The position numbers and the translations under genes are program-made. Shown here in pieces: positions 43,848 to 51,604 of a stretch of DNA of 64,000 nt. The notes below the pieces were generated by a model, which had not been told where the DNA came from, did not search any database, and saw only the letters and a program-made list of their open reading frames with translations. The first letter of the stretch is position 1, and each line of letters starts with the position of its first letter. The DNA is from Actinoplanes xinjiangensis (GTDB lineage: Bacteria > Actinomycetota > Actinomycetes > Mycobacteriales > Micromonosporaceae), in NCBI RefSeq assembly GCF_003148685.1, contig NZ_QGGR01000034.1:1-64000 (forward strand), given 5' to 3'.

Positions 43848-43875
43848 TTTCGTAGATCCTATAGGATCTACGAAA
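43848..43875. promoter_or_regulatory. Perfect 28-bp palindromic operator
   Basis: TTTCGTAGATCCTA followed by its exact reverse complement TAGGATCTACGAAA, with no spacer. It fills most of the gap between the divergent GntR gene (start 43840) and the aldo/keto reductase (start 43886), and would control both. The inner ATCCTATAGGAT has the spacing typical of GntR-family FCD operators. Confidence 0.85.
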
Positions 43876-43885
43876 GGACCCTTCT

Positions 43886-44854
43886 GTGGATCCGTTCGCA
43901 AGGGTGCCGCTGGGTGGCACCGAGGTCACCGTGACCCGGCTCGGCATGGGGCTGGCGCCGATCGGTGGACTCTATTCAGCCGTCGGCGACCGCACGGCAG
44001 CGGCCGCCGTCGACGAGGCGTGGCGACGTGGAGTGCGGTTCTTCGACACCGCCCCCCTCTACGGCGCCGGGCTGTCCGAGCGGCGCGCGGGTTCCGCGCT
44101 CCGGGGAAGGGACTGTTTCACACTGGCCACCAAGGTCGGCCGCCGCATCTTCCCCGGCGATCCGGAGACGCCGGGGATATGGGCCGAGGGCGGCGGCGAC
44201 ATCTCGTGGGACTTCTCGTTCGAGGGCGTGCGCGCCTCGCACCGGGAGAGTCTCGAACGGCTCGGCCTGGACCGTGTCGACCTCCTGCACCTGCATGATC
44301 CCGACGATCATTTCGATCAGGCGATGACCGAGGCGCTGCCGGCCCTGCGGTCCCTGAAGCGGGAGAAGACGATCGGTGCGATCTCCGCGGGCATGAATCA
44401 GTCCGCGATGCTGACCGCCTTCGCCGGGACCGGTCATTTCGACTGCTTCCTGCTCGCCGGCCGCTACTCCCTGCTCGACCAGTCCGGCCTGGCCGACCTG
44501 CTGCCGGAATGCCACCGCCGCGGGATCTCGGTGATCGTCGGTGGCGTCTACAACTCCGGCGTCCTGGCCGCCCCGGTGCCCGGCGCGACCTACGACTACC
44601 AGCCGGCGCCCCCGAAGATCCTGGCCCGCGCGCAGGCCATGGAGCAGATCTGCGACCGCTACGACGTCCCGCTGCGCGCCGCCGCCCTCCAGTTTCCGCT
44701 CGGCCATCCGGCGGTCGCGTCGGTGCTGGTGGGGATGCGCTCCCCGGAGGAGGCGGCGGACGCGGCCGCGATGGCGTCGGTGAAGATCCCGGGCGGCCTG
44801 TGGCGTGATCTGGCCGCGGCCTGGCTGCTGGATCCGGAGGTGCCGGTGCCGTGA
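43886..44854 (+). CDS. Aldo/keto reductase, L-fucose (aldose) 1-dehydrogenase
   Basis: A 322-aa AKR. The wording GLAPIGGLYSAVGDRTAAAAVDEAWRRGVRFFDTAPLYGAGLSERRAGSAL is typical of NAD(P)+ D-threo-aldose/L-fucose 1-dehydrogenases. Catalytic Asp and Tyr are in FDTAPLYG, Lys in LATKVGR and His in LLHLHDPDD. It would oxidise L-fucose to L-fucono-lactone, step 1 of the non-phosphorylating route. GTG 43886; the stop overlaps the next start as GTGA. Confidence 0.88.
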   Translation: MDPFARVPLGGTEVTVTRLGMGLAPIGGLYSAVGDRTAAAAVDEAWRRGVRFFDTAPLYGAGLSERRAGSALRGRDCFTLATKVGRRIFPGDPETPGIWAEGGGDISWDFSFEGVRASHRESLERLGLDRVDLLHLHDPDDHFDQAMTEALPALRSLKREKTIGAISAGMNQSAMLTAFAGTGHFDCFLLAGRYSLLDQSGLADLLPECHRRGISVIVGGVYNSGVLAAPVPGATYDYQPAPPKILARAQAMEQICDRYDVPLRAAALQFPLGHPAVASVLVGMRSPEEAADAAAMASVKIPGGLWRDLAAAWLLDPEVPVP

Positions 44855-45196
44855 TCGTCGTCGACGCGCACCAGCATTTCTGGACGGCCGACCACCCGTG
44901 GCCGGCCGCCGACGGCCTGGACCGGCTGCCCAGCCTTCGGTACGCGCGGGGCTGTCCACGGTCGCGGCCGCCGGCCTGGTCAACGAGCTGGTGGTCCGGA
45001 CGCCCCAGCTGCGTGCGTGCAGACCGCGCGGGAGCTGTTCGGACCGGACCGGCTGATGTTCGGGTCGGACTGGCCGGTCTGCGAGCTGGTCGCCACGTAC
45101 GAGCAGGTGGTGGACCTGATGACGGCGGTCCTGGGCGGCCGGCCCGCCGGGATCTTCGGGCGCAACGCCGCCCGTGTCTATCGATGGGAGCTGTAG
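44851..45196 (+). pseudogene. Remnant of an L-fuconolactonase-type amidohydrolase
   Basis: The start GTG 44851 gives IVVDAHQHFWTADHPWP, the metal-binding N-terminus of Amidohydro_2 lactonases. Homology then shifts frame: LSTVAAAGLVNELVVRTPQL (from 44952) corresponds to the middle of the family, and from 45020 a third frame reads QTARELFGPDRLMFGSDWPV to a normal C-terminus ending RWEL and TAG 45196. Only 346 bp remain of an expected 840-900. At least two deletion junctions, each changing frame, have removed the central barrel. It occupies the slot of step 2 of the L-fucose pathway. A chimeric open frame running through to 47313 is not a gene. Confidence 0.87.
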
Positions 45197-46021
45197 TTGA
45201 GATACCTGCGGGTAGGCCCACCCGGCGCCGAGCGGCCGGTCCTCTACTCCGAAGGCTCGCTCTACGACCTGACGCCGGTGACCGCCGACATCGACGCGGC
45301 GTTCCTGGCCGCCGGCGGCTACCGGGGCGATCCACGGGCGCTGCCGCCCGCGGACGTGGACGGCGGCCGCATCGGGCCGCCGATCGCCCGGCCGGGCGTG
45401 ATCCTCTGCATCGGCCAGAACTACGCGGCGCACGCGGCCGAGTCGGGCGCCGCCCCACCGGCCGAGCCGATCGTCTTCTACAAGGCCCCGAACACGGTCG
45501 TCGGCCCGGAGGACGACATCCTCCTACCGCCGGGATCCGGGCGCACCGACTGGGAGGTGGAGCTGGGCGTGGTGATCGGCCGGACCGCCCGCTACCTGTC
45601 GTCGCCCGCCGAGGCGCTGGCCTGCGTCGCCGGATACGTGCTGGTCAACGACGTGTCGGAGCGCGAGTTCCAGCTGGACCGCTCGGGCGGCCAGTGGTCC
45701 AAGGGCAAGTCGTGCGAGACGTTCAACCCCCTCGGGCCGTGGCTGGTCACCCCGGACGAGGTGAGCTTCCCGCTGCGGCTGCGGTCGTGGGTCAACGGCG
45801 AGGCCCGGCAGGACTCCAGCACCACCGACATGATCTTCGACGTGGGGTTTCTGATCTGGCACCTGTCGCAGTTCACCGTGCTCGAACCGGGCGACCTGAT
45901 CAACACCGGTACGCCGGAGGGGGTGGCGCTGTCCGGCCGCTTCCCCTATCTCAAGCCGGGCGACGTGGTGGAGATCGAGATCGACGGGCTGGGGCGACAG
46001 CGCACCGGGGTGAAGGGATGA
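45197..46021 (+). CDS. Fumarylacetoacetate hydrolase-family protein (2,4-diketo-3-deoxy-L-fuconate hydrolase)
   Basis: A 274-aa FAH-fold enzyme. IGQNYAAHAAESGAAPPAEPIVFYKAPNTVVGP, then DWEVELGVVIG and YVLVNDVSEREFQLDRSGGQWSKGKSCETFNPLGPWLV hold the metal ligands (E/E/D) and the substrate Lys. In L-fucose pathways this paralogue cleaves the diketo acid to pyruvate and lactate. Start is TTG 45197, right after the pseudogene stop with a GGGAG site. Function assigned mainly from context. Confidence 0.85.
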   Translation: MRYLRVGPPGAERPVLYSEGSLYDLTPVTADIDAAFLAAGGYRGDPRALPPADVDGGRIGPPIARPGVILCIGQNYAAHAAESGAAPPAEPIVFYKAPNTVVGPEDDILLPPGSGRTDWEVELGVVIGRTARYLSSPAEALACVAGYVLVNDVSEREFQLDRSGGQWSKGKSCETFNPLGPWLVTPDEVSFPLRLRSWVNGEARQDSSTTDMIFDVGFLIWHLSQFTVLEPGDLINTGTPEGVALSGRFPYLKPGDVVEIEIDGLGRQRTGVKG

Positions 46022-47313
46022 GGATCACCGCGGTCGAGACCTTCGACATCCGGTTCCCCACGTCCCGGGAGCTGGACGGCTCGGACGCGATGAATCCGGA
46101 TCCGGACTACTCGGCGGCGTATGTGATCCTGCGGACCGAGGACGGGTGGGCGGGACACGGTTTCACGTTCACCATCGGCCGGGGCAACGAGGTCTGCCGG
46201 GCGGCTCTCGACGCCCTGGCGCCCCTGATCACCGGCATCGACATCGGCGACCTGGGGGAATTCTCCCGCCGGCTGACTCATGACTCCCAGATCCGCTGGC
46301 TCGGGCCGGAGAAGGGGGTCATGCAACTCGCGGTGGCAGCCTTGATCAACGCCGCCTGGGATCTCACCGCCCGTATCGCGAACAGGCCCCTCTGGTCCCT
46401 GCTGTCCGAGATGTCGCCCGAGGCACTTGTCGACCTGGTCGACTGGCGGTACCTCACCGACGCACTCACCCCGGAGGCCGCCCGTGACCTGCTGAGCGAC
46501 GCGGTTCCGGGGCGCACGGCCCGCTCGCGCCACATCCGAGAGGTCGGGTATCCCGCCTACACGACGTCGGCGGGCTGGCTCGGCTATCCCGACGAGAAGG
46601 TCGACCGGCTGGCGCGACAAGCCGTCTCCGACGGCTTCCGGCAGATCAAACTCAAGGTCGGGGCAGACCAGACCGATGACGTACGCCGATTCGCGCTCGC
46701 CCGCAACGCCGTGGGCCCCGACATCCGGATCGCCGTGGACGCGAATCAGCGCTGGGGCGTGACCGAGGCGATCGACTGGATGACCGCCCTGGCCCCCTGG
46801 GACCCGTGGTGGATCGAGGAGCCGACCAGCCCCGACGACGTCCTCGGCCACGCCGCGATCCGCCGTGCCCTGACGAAGGCCGGCCCCGGCGGCGGCCCGA
46901 TCCGGGTGGCCACCGGCGAGCACGTCGCCAACCGGATCATGTTCAAGCAGCTGCTCCAGGCCGACGCGATCGACTTCGTGCAACTCGACGCCTGCCGGGT
47001 GGCCGGTGTCAACGAGAACATCGCGATCCTGCTGCTGGCCGCCGCCTTCGGCCGGCCGGTCTGCCCGCACGCCGGCGGGGTCGGCCTGTGCGAGGCGGTA
47101 CAGCACCTGTCGTTCTTCGACTACGTGGCAGTCTCCGGCAGTCTCGACGACCGGGTCATCGAGTACGTCGACCACCTGCACGAACACTTCACCGACCCGG
47201 TCGTCGTCGAGCGGGGCGCCTACCGGGCTCCGACCGCGCCCGGTTTCTCCACCCGGATGCGACCCGAGTCGCTGGTCCGGTACGCGTACCCGGAGGGGGC
47301 GGCATGGAGCTGA
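46018..47313 (+). CDS. L-fuconate dehydratase (enolase superfamily)
   Basis: A 431-aa enolase-superfamily dehydratase that converts L-fuconate to 2-keto-3-deoxy-L-fuconate. The active-site residues known for the Xanthomonas enzyme are in place: KxK in QIKLKVGAD, metal ligands D in IAVDANQRW, E in WIEEPTSPDD and E in VATGEHVANR, the His in PHAGGVGLCEAVQHLSFFDY. Length and LGYPDEKVDRL wording match the family. ATG 46018 overlaps the upstream stop (ATGA). Confidence 0.93.
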   Translation: MRITAVETFDIRFPTSRELDGSDAMNPDPDYSAAYVILRTEDGWAGHGFTFTIGRGNEVCRAALDALAPLITGIDIGDLGEFSRRLTHDSQIRWLGPEKGVMQLAVAALINAAWDLTARIANRPLWSLLSEMSPEALVDLVDWRYLTDALTPEAARDLLSDAVPGRTARSRHIREVGYPAYTTSAGWLGYPDEKVDRLARQAVSDGFRQIKLKVGADQTDDVRRFALARNAVGPDIRIAVDANQRWGVTEAIDWMTALAPWDPWWIEEPTSPDDVLGHAAIRRALTKAGPGGGPIRVATGEHVANRIMFKQLLQADAIDFVQLDACRVAGVNENIAILLLAAAFGRPVCPHAGGVGLCEAVQHLSFFDYVAVSGSLDDRVIEYVDHLHEHFTDPVVVERGAYRAPTAPGFSTRMRPESLVRYAYPEGAAWS

Positions 47314-48035
47314 ACGGTTTCGTCGCGGCGATCACCGGCGGTGGTTCGGGGATCGGGGCGGCCTGCGCACGACGGCTGTCCCTGGCCGGGGCCAAGGTCG
47401 GCGTCCTGGACCTGAATGCCGGGCAGGGCCACTCGATCAAATGCGACGTGGCGGACGGGGAGTCCCTCGACGCGGCGATGGCCGAGCTCGCGCAGACGTA
47501 CGGCGGCGTCGATTTTCTGATCAACAGCGCCGGGGTCAGCGCGGTCGGCACGGTCGAGGACAACGACGACACCGAATGGGCACGGGTGCTCGACGTGAAC
47601 GTCACCGGGATCGCGCGGGCCAGCCGGGCCGCGCTGCCGTATCTGCGCCGCAGCCGGAACCCGGTGATCGTGAACCTGTCGTCGATCGCGGCGACCGCGG
47701 GGCTGGCGCAGCGGGCGCTCTACTCGGCGTCCAAGGGCGCGGTGCACGCGCTCACCCTCGCGATGGCGGCGGACCTGGTCGGCGACGGGATCCGGGTGTG
47801 CTGTGTGGCGCCGGGAACCGTGGACACCCCGTGGGTGGGGCGGCTGCTGGCCCGTACCGAGGATCCCGACGGCGAGAAGGCGCGGCTGGCCGCGCGCCAG
47901 CCGACCGGGCGGCTGGTCAGCGCGGACGAGGTGGCCGCGGCCATCCAGTACCTGGTGAGCCCGGCCGCGGGCGCGACCACCGGGATGTCCCTCGCGGTCG
48001 ACGGCGGCATGTCCGGCCTGCGGTTACCCCGCTGA
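47304..48035 (+). CDS. SDR, 2-keto-3-deoxy-L-fuconate dehydrogenase
   Basis: A 243-aa short-chain dehydrogenase. ITGGGSGIGAACARRLSLAGAKVGVLDLN binds NAD+; the catalytic Ser is in VNLSSIAATAG and Tyr/Lys in YSASKGAVHAL. CCVAPGTVDTPWVGRLL is the wording of 2-keto-3-deoxy-L-fuconate dehydrogenases. It oxidises C4 to give the diketo acid used by the FAH-family enzyme. It overlaps the dehydratase by 10 bp and ends the operon. Confidence 0.9.
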   Translation: MELNGFVAAITGGGSGIGAACARRLSLAGAKVGVLDLNAGQGHSIKCDVADGESLDAAMAELAQTYGGVDFLINSAGVSAVGTVEDNDDTEWARVLDVNVTGIARASRAALPYLRRSRNPVIVNLSSIAATAGLAQRALYSASKGAVHALTLAMAADLVGDGIRVCCVAPGTVDTPWVGRLLARTEDPDGEKARLAARQPTGRLVSADEVAAAIQYLVSPAAGATTGMSLAVDGGMSGLRLPR

Positions 48036-48044
48036 GCCCCGGAT

Positions 48045-48761
48045 TCAGCCCGCCGACGTCAGTTCGTCCGCCGCGTCGGAGAGGAGCGCGGCGACGCGGG
48101 TCATCGCGTCGATCCGCTGCTCGATCTCCCGCGGTCGCGGGCTGAGCAGGGCGGTGACCGGCGTGTTCACCCACTCGCCGGTCACCACGTAACCGCAGCC
48201 CGGCAGGGCCTGCTCGATGCGCTGCAACAGGTCCCTGGTGAACAGCGCCGCCACCTCGGGCGTGCCGATGTCACCACCGATCAGCCGGCCGTCCGCGATC
48301 GACACCCGGCCCACCGGCAGCGGCCGGGGCAGCCGGGCCAGGTAGAACGTGTCATGGCCGCCGATGTCCCGGGTCTGGTCGAAGACGACGAACTCCACCC
48401 CGTTCGCGGTGCCGGCGACCACCGCGAAGGCGGGCGGCGCGGCGCGCAGGAACTGCTCCAGCCGGGTCGACGCGGGCAACGCGGCATCCTCCGCGCGATA
48501 CGTCCAGCCGCGACGGGCCGCCAGGCGCGGCCGTCCGCGCAGCGTCCGCGTACGGGAGATCAGCTTGCCGGTCTGGACCAGGATCGTCACCCCACCGGCG
48601 AACCCGAGGACACCGGCGGCCCCGGGCTTGTGTTCCCCGATCAGCCGGATCGCGCCGACCACCAGCAGCACGCCGATGAACAGCCAGATCACCGGCCGCC
48701 GACGGCTGCGCAACCGGGCTGGGATCGGGCTGTTCGCACCATATCTGGTCCATTCGTTCAC
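48045..48761 (-). CDS. Membrane-anchored hypothetical protein
   Basis: A 238-aa protein with two adjacent N-terminal membrane helices (about 23-42 and 48-66), a basic cytoplasmic linker and a soluble domain (about 85-238) with no motif I recognise. GTG 48761 has a GAGGAACCA ribosome site. Its stop is 10 bp from the convergent SDR stop, so it is not part of the fucose operon. Confidence 0.72.
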   Translation of the reverse strand: MNEWTRYGANSPIPARLRSRRRPVIWLFIGVLLVVGAIRLIGEHKPGAAGVLGFAGGVTILVQTGKLISRTRTLRGRPRLAARRGWTYRAEDAALPASTRLEQFLRAAPPAFAVVAGTANGVEFVVFDQTRDIGGHDTFYLARLPRPLPVGRVSIADGRLIGGDIGTPEVAALFTRDLLQRIEQALPGCGYVVTGEWVNTPVTALLSPRPREIEQRIDAMTRVAALLSDAADELTSAG

Positions 48762-48893
48762 TGGTTCCTCCGCGAGCCGGGTGCCCCTCCATACCCGTCG
48801 ACGGCACTGTCCGACCCTCCACACGGTACGGTGCGCATCCGGCTCGCGACACGCCGTTCGACCGCCACGAAGGTAACGGTCCGGCGTGTGGAA

Positions 48894-51347
48894 TCAGCCC
48901 AGTACCGCCTCCACCCGGACCACCGCGCCCGGTTCAGCCGGCGGGACCAGGGTGCCCTCCACACGCTCACCGTCGACCAGCAGATGCGTGACCCGGCCAC
49001 TGCCGGTCACGCTGATCTCGTAGGTGGCGCCACGGAACCCGCGGGTCGCGGTGAACCCCGGCCAGCCGGCCGGCAGCACCGGGTCGACCCGCAGACCGCC
49101 GAAGTCCGGGCGGACACCCAGGATCCACTGGCTGATGGCCACGTAGTTCCAGGCGGCGGTGCCGGTCAGCCACGAGTTCTTGGCCTCGCCGTGGGTAGGC
49201 GCGTCCCGGCCGGCGATCATCTGGGCGTAGACGTACGGCTCGCAGCGGTGCGTCTCGCTGATGTCCTCGCGGGCCGACGGGTTGAGCCGCTGGTAGTAGT
49301 CGAAAGCCCGGTCCCCGTTGCCCACCATCGCCTCGGCGATCATGATCCACGGGTTGGTGTGGCAGAAGATGCCGGCGTTCTCCTTGTATCCCGGCGGGTA
49401 CGACGAGATCTCGCCCAGCTCGATGCGGTAGCTGGAGTAGGCCGGCTGCTGGAGCACGATCCCGTGCGGTGTGGCCAGCCGCTCGGCCACGCTGTCCAGC
49501 GCCTTCACGGCCAGCCCGTCCTCCAGGCCCACCCCGCCGAGCACGCACATGCCCTGCGGCTCGATGAAGATCTGGCCCTCGTCGTTCTCGCCCGAGCCGA
49601 TCACGGTGCCGTGGAAGTCGTACGCCCGGCGGAACCAGGCCCCGTCCCACCCGTGCTCGGTGATCGTGCCGGCCATCTTCTCGGCCGCCGCCCGGTAGAC
49701 GACCTCTTCGCCGTCCTGGCCGCGCAGTCCGGCGATCACCGCCAGTTCCTTGGCCGCCAGCACGAACAGACCGGCGATGAACACCGACTCGGCGACCCCG
49801 CCGGACGCGTTCTCGGTGGTCTGGAACGGCTCGCCCGGAGTGTCGGAGAAACAGTTCAGGTTCAGGCAGTCGTTCCAGTCGGCGCGGCCGATCAGCGGCA
49901 GACCGTGCGGGCCCAGCCGGTCCAGTGTGTACCGCAGCGAGCGGCGCAGGTGCTCGTAGAGCGGAACCTCGCTGCCCGGCACGTTGTCGAACGGCACCGG
50001 CTCGTCCAGGAACGTGTGGTCGCCGGTCTCCTTCACGTAGGCCGCCACGCCCAGGATCAGCCACAGCGGGTCGTCGTTGAAGCCGTCGCCGATGTCGTTG
50101 TTACCGCGTTTCGTCAGCGGCTGGTACTGGTGGTAGGCGCCGCCGTCCTCCTTCTGCGTGGCGGCGATGTCCAGGATCCGCTCGCGGGCCCGTTCCGGGA
50201 TCATGTGCACGAACCCGAGCAGATCCTGGTTCGAGTCACGGAAGCCCATGCCACGGCCGATGCCGGACTCGTAGAACGACGTCGACCGGCTCATGTTGAA
50301 CGTCACCACGCACTGGTAGGCGTTCCACACGTTCACCATGCGGTTCGTGTCACCGTCCGGCGTGGTCACCTGGAGACCGTTCAGCAGTCCGTCCCAGTAG
50401 GCGCGCAGGTCGGCGTACCCCTGATCGACGACCTCGGGCCGCAGCCACCGGGAGATGACCGGCTTCACCCGGGTCTTGTTGATCGTCTGCGAGCCCGGCG
50501 GGTCGAACTTGTCGTCCTTCGGATTCTCGGCGTAGCCGAGGACGAAGACGACCTCACGGGTCTCCCCCGGCGCGAGCCGGAGTCGCACGTGGTGGCTGCC
50601 GATCGGCTGCCAGCCGTGCGCGACCGAGTTCTTCGACAGACCGGTCTCCACCGCGACCGGCCGATCCCAGCCCCGGTAGGCACCCAGAAACGCCTCACGC
50701 TGCGTGTCGAACCCGGCGAGCGGCTCGGAGCAGGCGAAGTAGGCGAAGTGGTCGCGGCGCTCCCGGTACTCCGTCTTGTGGTAGATCACCCCGTCGACGA
50801 CCTCGACCTGGCCGGTGCTGAAATTACGCTGATAGTTCGTGGCGTCGTCCTGCGCGTCCCACAGGCAGAACTCGACCGACGAGAACAGCGACAACTCGGC
50901 ATGATCGGTCCGGTCGTTGGTGACCCGGACCCGCCAGACCTCCAGCGTCTCGCCCAGCGGCGCGAAATACAGCGTCTCCGCCCGGATGCCCCGGCGGGAC
51001 GAGCCGATCTTCGTGTACGACAGCCCGTGCCGGCACTCGTAGTCGTCCACTTCCCGTTCCGGGGTCGGCTGCCAGGACGGCGACCAGTAGTCGCCGCTGA
51101 CGTCGTCGCGCACGTAGACGTAACGGCCGCCCACATCGAGCGGCGCGTTGTTGTAGCGGTAACGGGTCAGCCGCCGCAGACGGGCGTCACGGTAGAACGA
51201 GTAGCCACCCGCGGTGTTGGACACGATCCCGAAGTAGGCGTCCGTGCCGAGGTAATTGATCCACGGCAGTGGCGTGTCCGGCCGTTCGATGACGTACTCG
51301 CGCTGCTCATCGTCGAAATGCCCGTAGCGCAACAGGTCCTCCCCCAT
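48894..51347 (-). CDS. Cellobiose phosphorylase (GH94)
   Basis: An 817-aa cytoplasmic GH94 enzyme that splits cellobiose with phosphate to glucose 1-phosphate and glucose. N-terminal wording YVIERPDTPLPWINYLGTDAYFGIVSNTAGGYSFYRDARLRRLTRYRYNN is diagnostic; the catalytic Asp is in GRADWNDCLNLNCF, and the phosphate loop includes RCEPYVYAQMIAGRD and TGTAAWNYVAISQWILG. ATG 51347 is used because an upstream in-frame ATG (51410) overlaps the CebR-like operator. Confidence 0.95.
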   Translation of the reverse strand: MGEDLLRYGHFDDEQREYVIERPDTPLPWINYLGTDAYFGIVSNTAGGYSFYRDARLRRLTRYRYNNAPLDVGGRYVYVRDDVSGDYWSPSWQPTPEREVDDYECRHGLSYTKIGSSRRGIRAETLYFAPLGETLEVWRVRVTNDRTDHAELSLFSSVEFCLWDAQDDATNYQRNFSTGQVEVVDGVIYHKTEYRERRDHFAYFACSEPLAGFDTQREAFLGAYRGWDRPVAVETGLSKNSVAHGWQPIGSHHVRLRLAPGETREVVFVLGYAENPKDDKFDPPGSQTINKTRVKPVISRWLRPEVVDQGYADLRAYWDGLLNGLQVTTPDGDTNRMVNVWNAYQCVVTFNMSRSTSFYESGIGRGMGFRDSNQDLLGFVHMIPERARERILDIAATQKEDGGAYHQYQPLTKRGNNDIGDGFNDDPLWLILGVAAYVKETGDHTFLDEPVPFDNVPGSEVPLYEHLRRSLRYTLDRLGPHGLPLIGRADWNDCLNLNCFSDTPGEPFQTTENASGGVAESVFIAGLFVLAAKELAVIAGLRGQDGEEVVYRAAAEKMAGTITEHGWDGAWFRRAYDFHGTVIGSGENDEGQIFIEPQGMCVLGGVGLEDGLAVKALDSVAERLATPHGIVLQQPAYSSYRIELGEISSYPPGYKENAGIFCHTNPWIMIAEAMVGNGDRAFDYYQRLNPSAREDISETHRCEPYVYAQMIAGRDAPTHGEAKNSWLTGTAAWNYVAISQWILGVRPDFGGLRVDPVLPAGWPGFTATRGFRGATYEISVTGSGRVTHLLVDGERVEGTLVPPAEPGAVVRVEAVLG

Positions 51348-51395
51348 TGCCGTCGGAGCCACCCCACGGACTCGCCGGGTGACAGAGAGCAGCGT

Positions 51396-51424
51396 TGGGA
51401 GCGCTCCCATGGTCGCTCATTTTA
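51396..51424 (-). promoter_or_regulatory. CebR-like operator before cellobiose phosphorylase
   Basis: TGGGAGCGCTCCCA (51396-51409) is identical to the 14-bp operator known for the cellobiose repressor CebR of Streptomyces. On the minus strand a TAAAAT -10-like element (51419-51424) lies just upstream, placing the operator at the expected transcription start. No cebR gene is in the window. Confidence 0.85.
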
Positions 51425-51551
51425 CCGCTTCGATACCTCCATGGGACCAGTCCGAAAAGATCCTTCCCTTCTTATTCGGTACGGGCCGGACTTCCCGCCC
51501 ACCGCAGCCGCCCTCCCCTGCCGTTTCGCCCCATCCGCTGCCGGGCGGAAG

Positions 51552-51592
51552 CCGGAACGGCCGCCCGAGCAAGTCTCGGACGGCCGTTCCGG
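51552..51592 (-). terminator. Long hairpin downstream of GH2 gene
   Basis: CCGGAACGGCCG (51552-51563) and CGGCCGTTCCGG (51581-51592) form perfect 12-bp arms. An inner CCGAG/CTCGG adds 5 pairs around CAAGT. It starts 13 bp past the GH2 stop in transcription order. No T-tract is present. Confidence 0.78.
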
Positions 51593-51604
51593 GAACGGGT
51601 GCGG

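Noticed and set aside
44851..47313. 820-codon open frame joining lactonase start to fuconate dehydratase
   Set aside because: It crosses the FAH gene in the wrong frame; only the ends match proteins. It results from a pseudogene start that happens to be in frame with the dehydratase.
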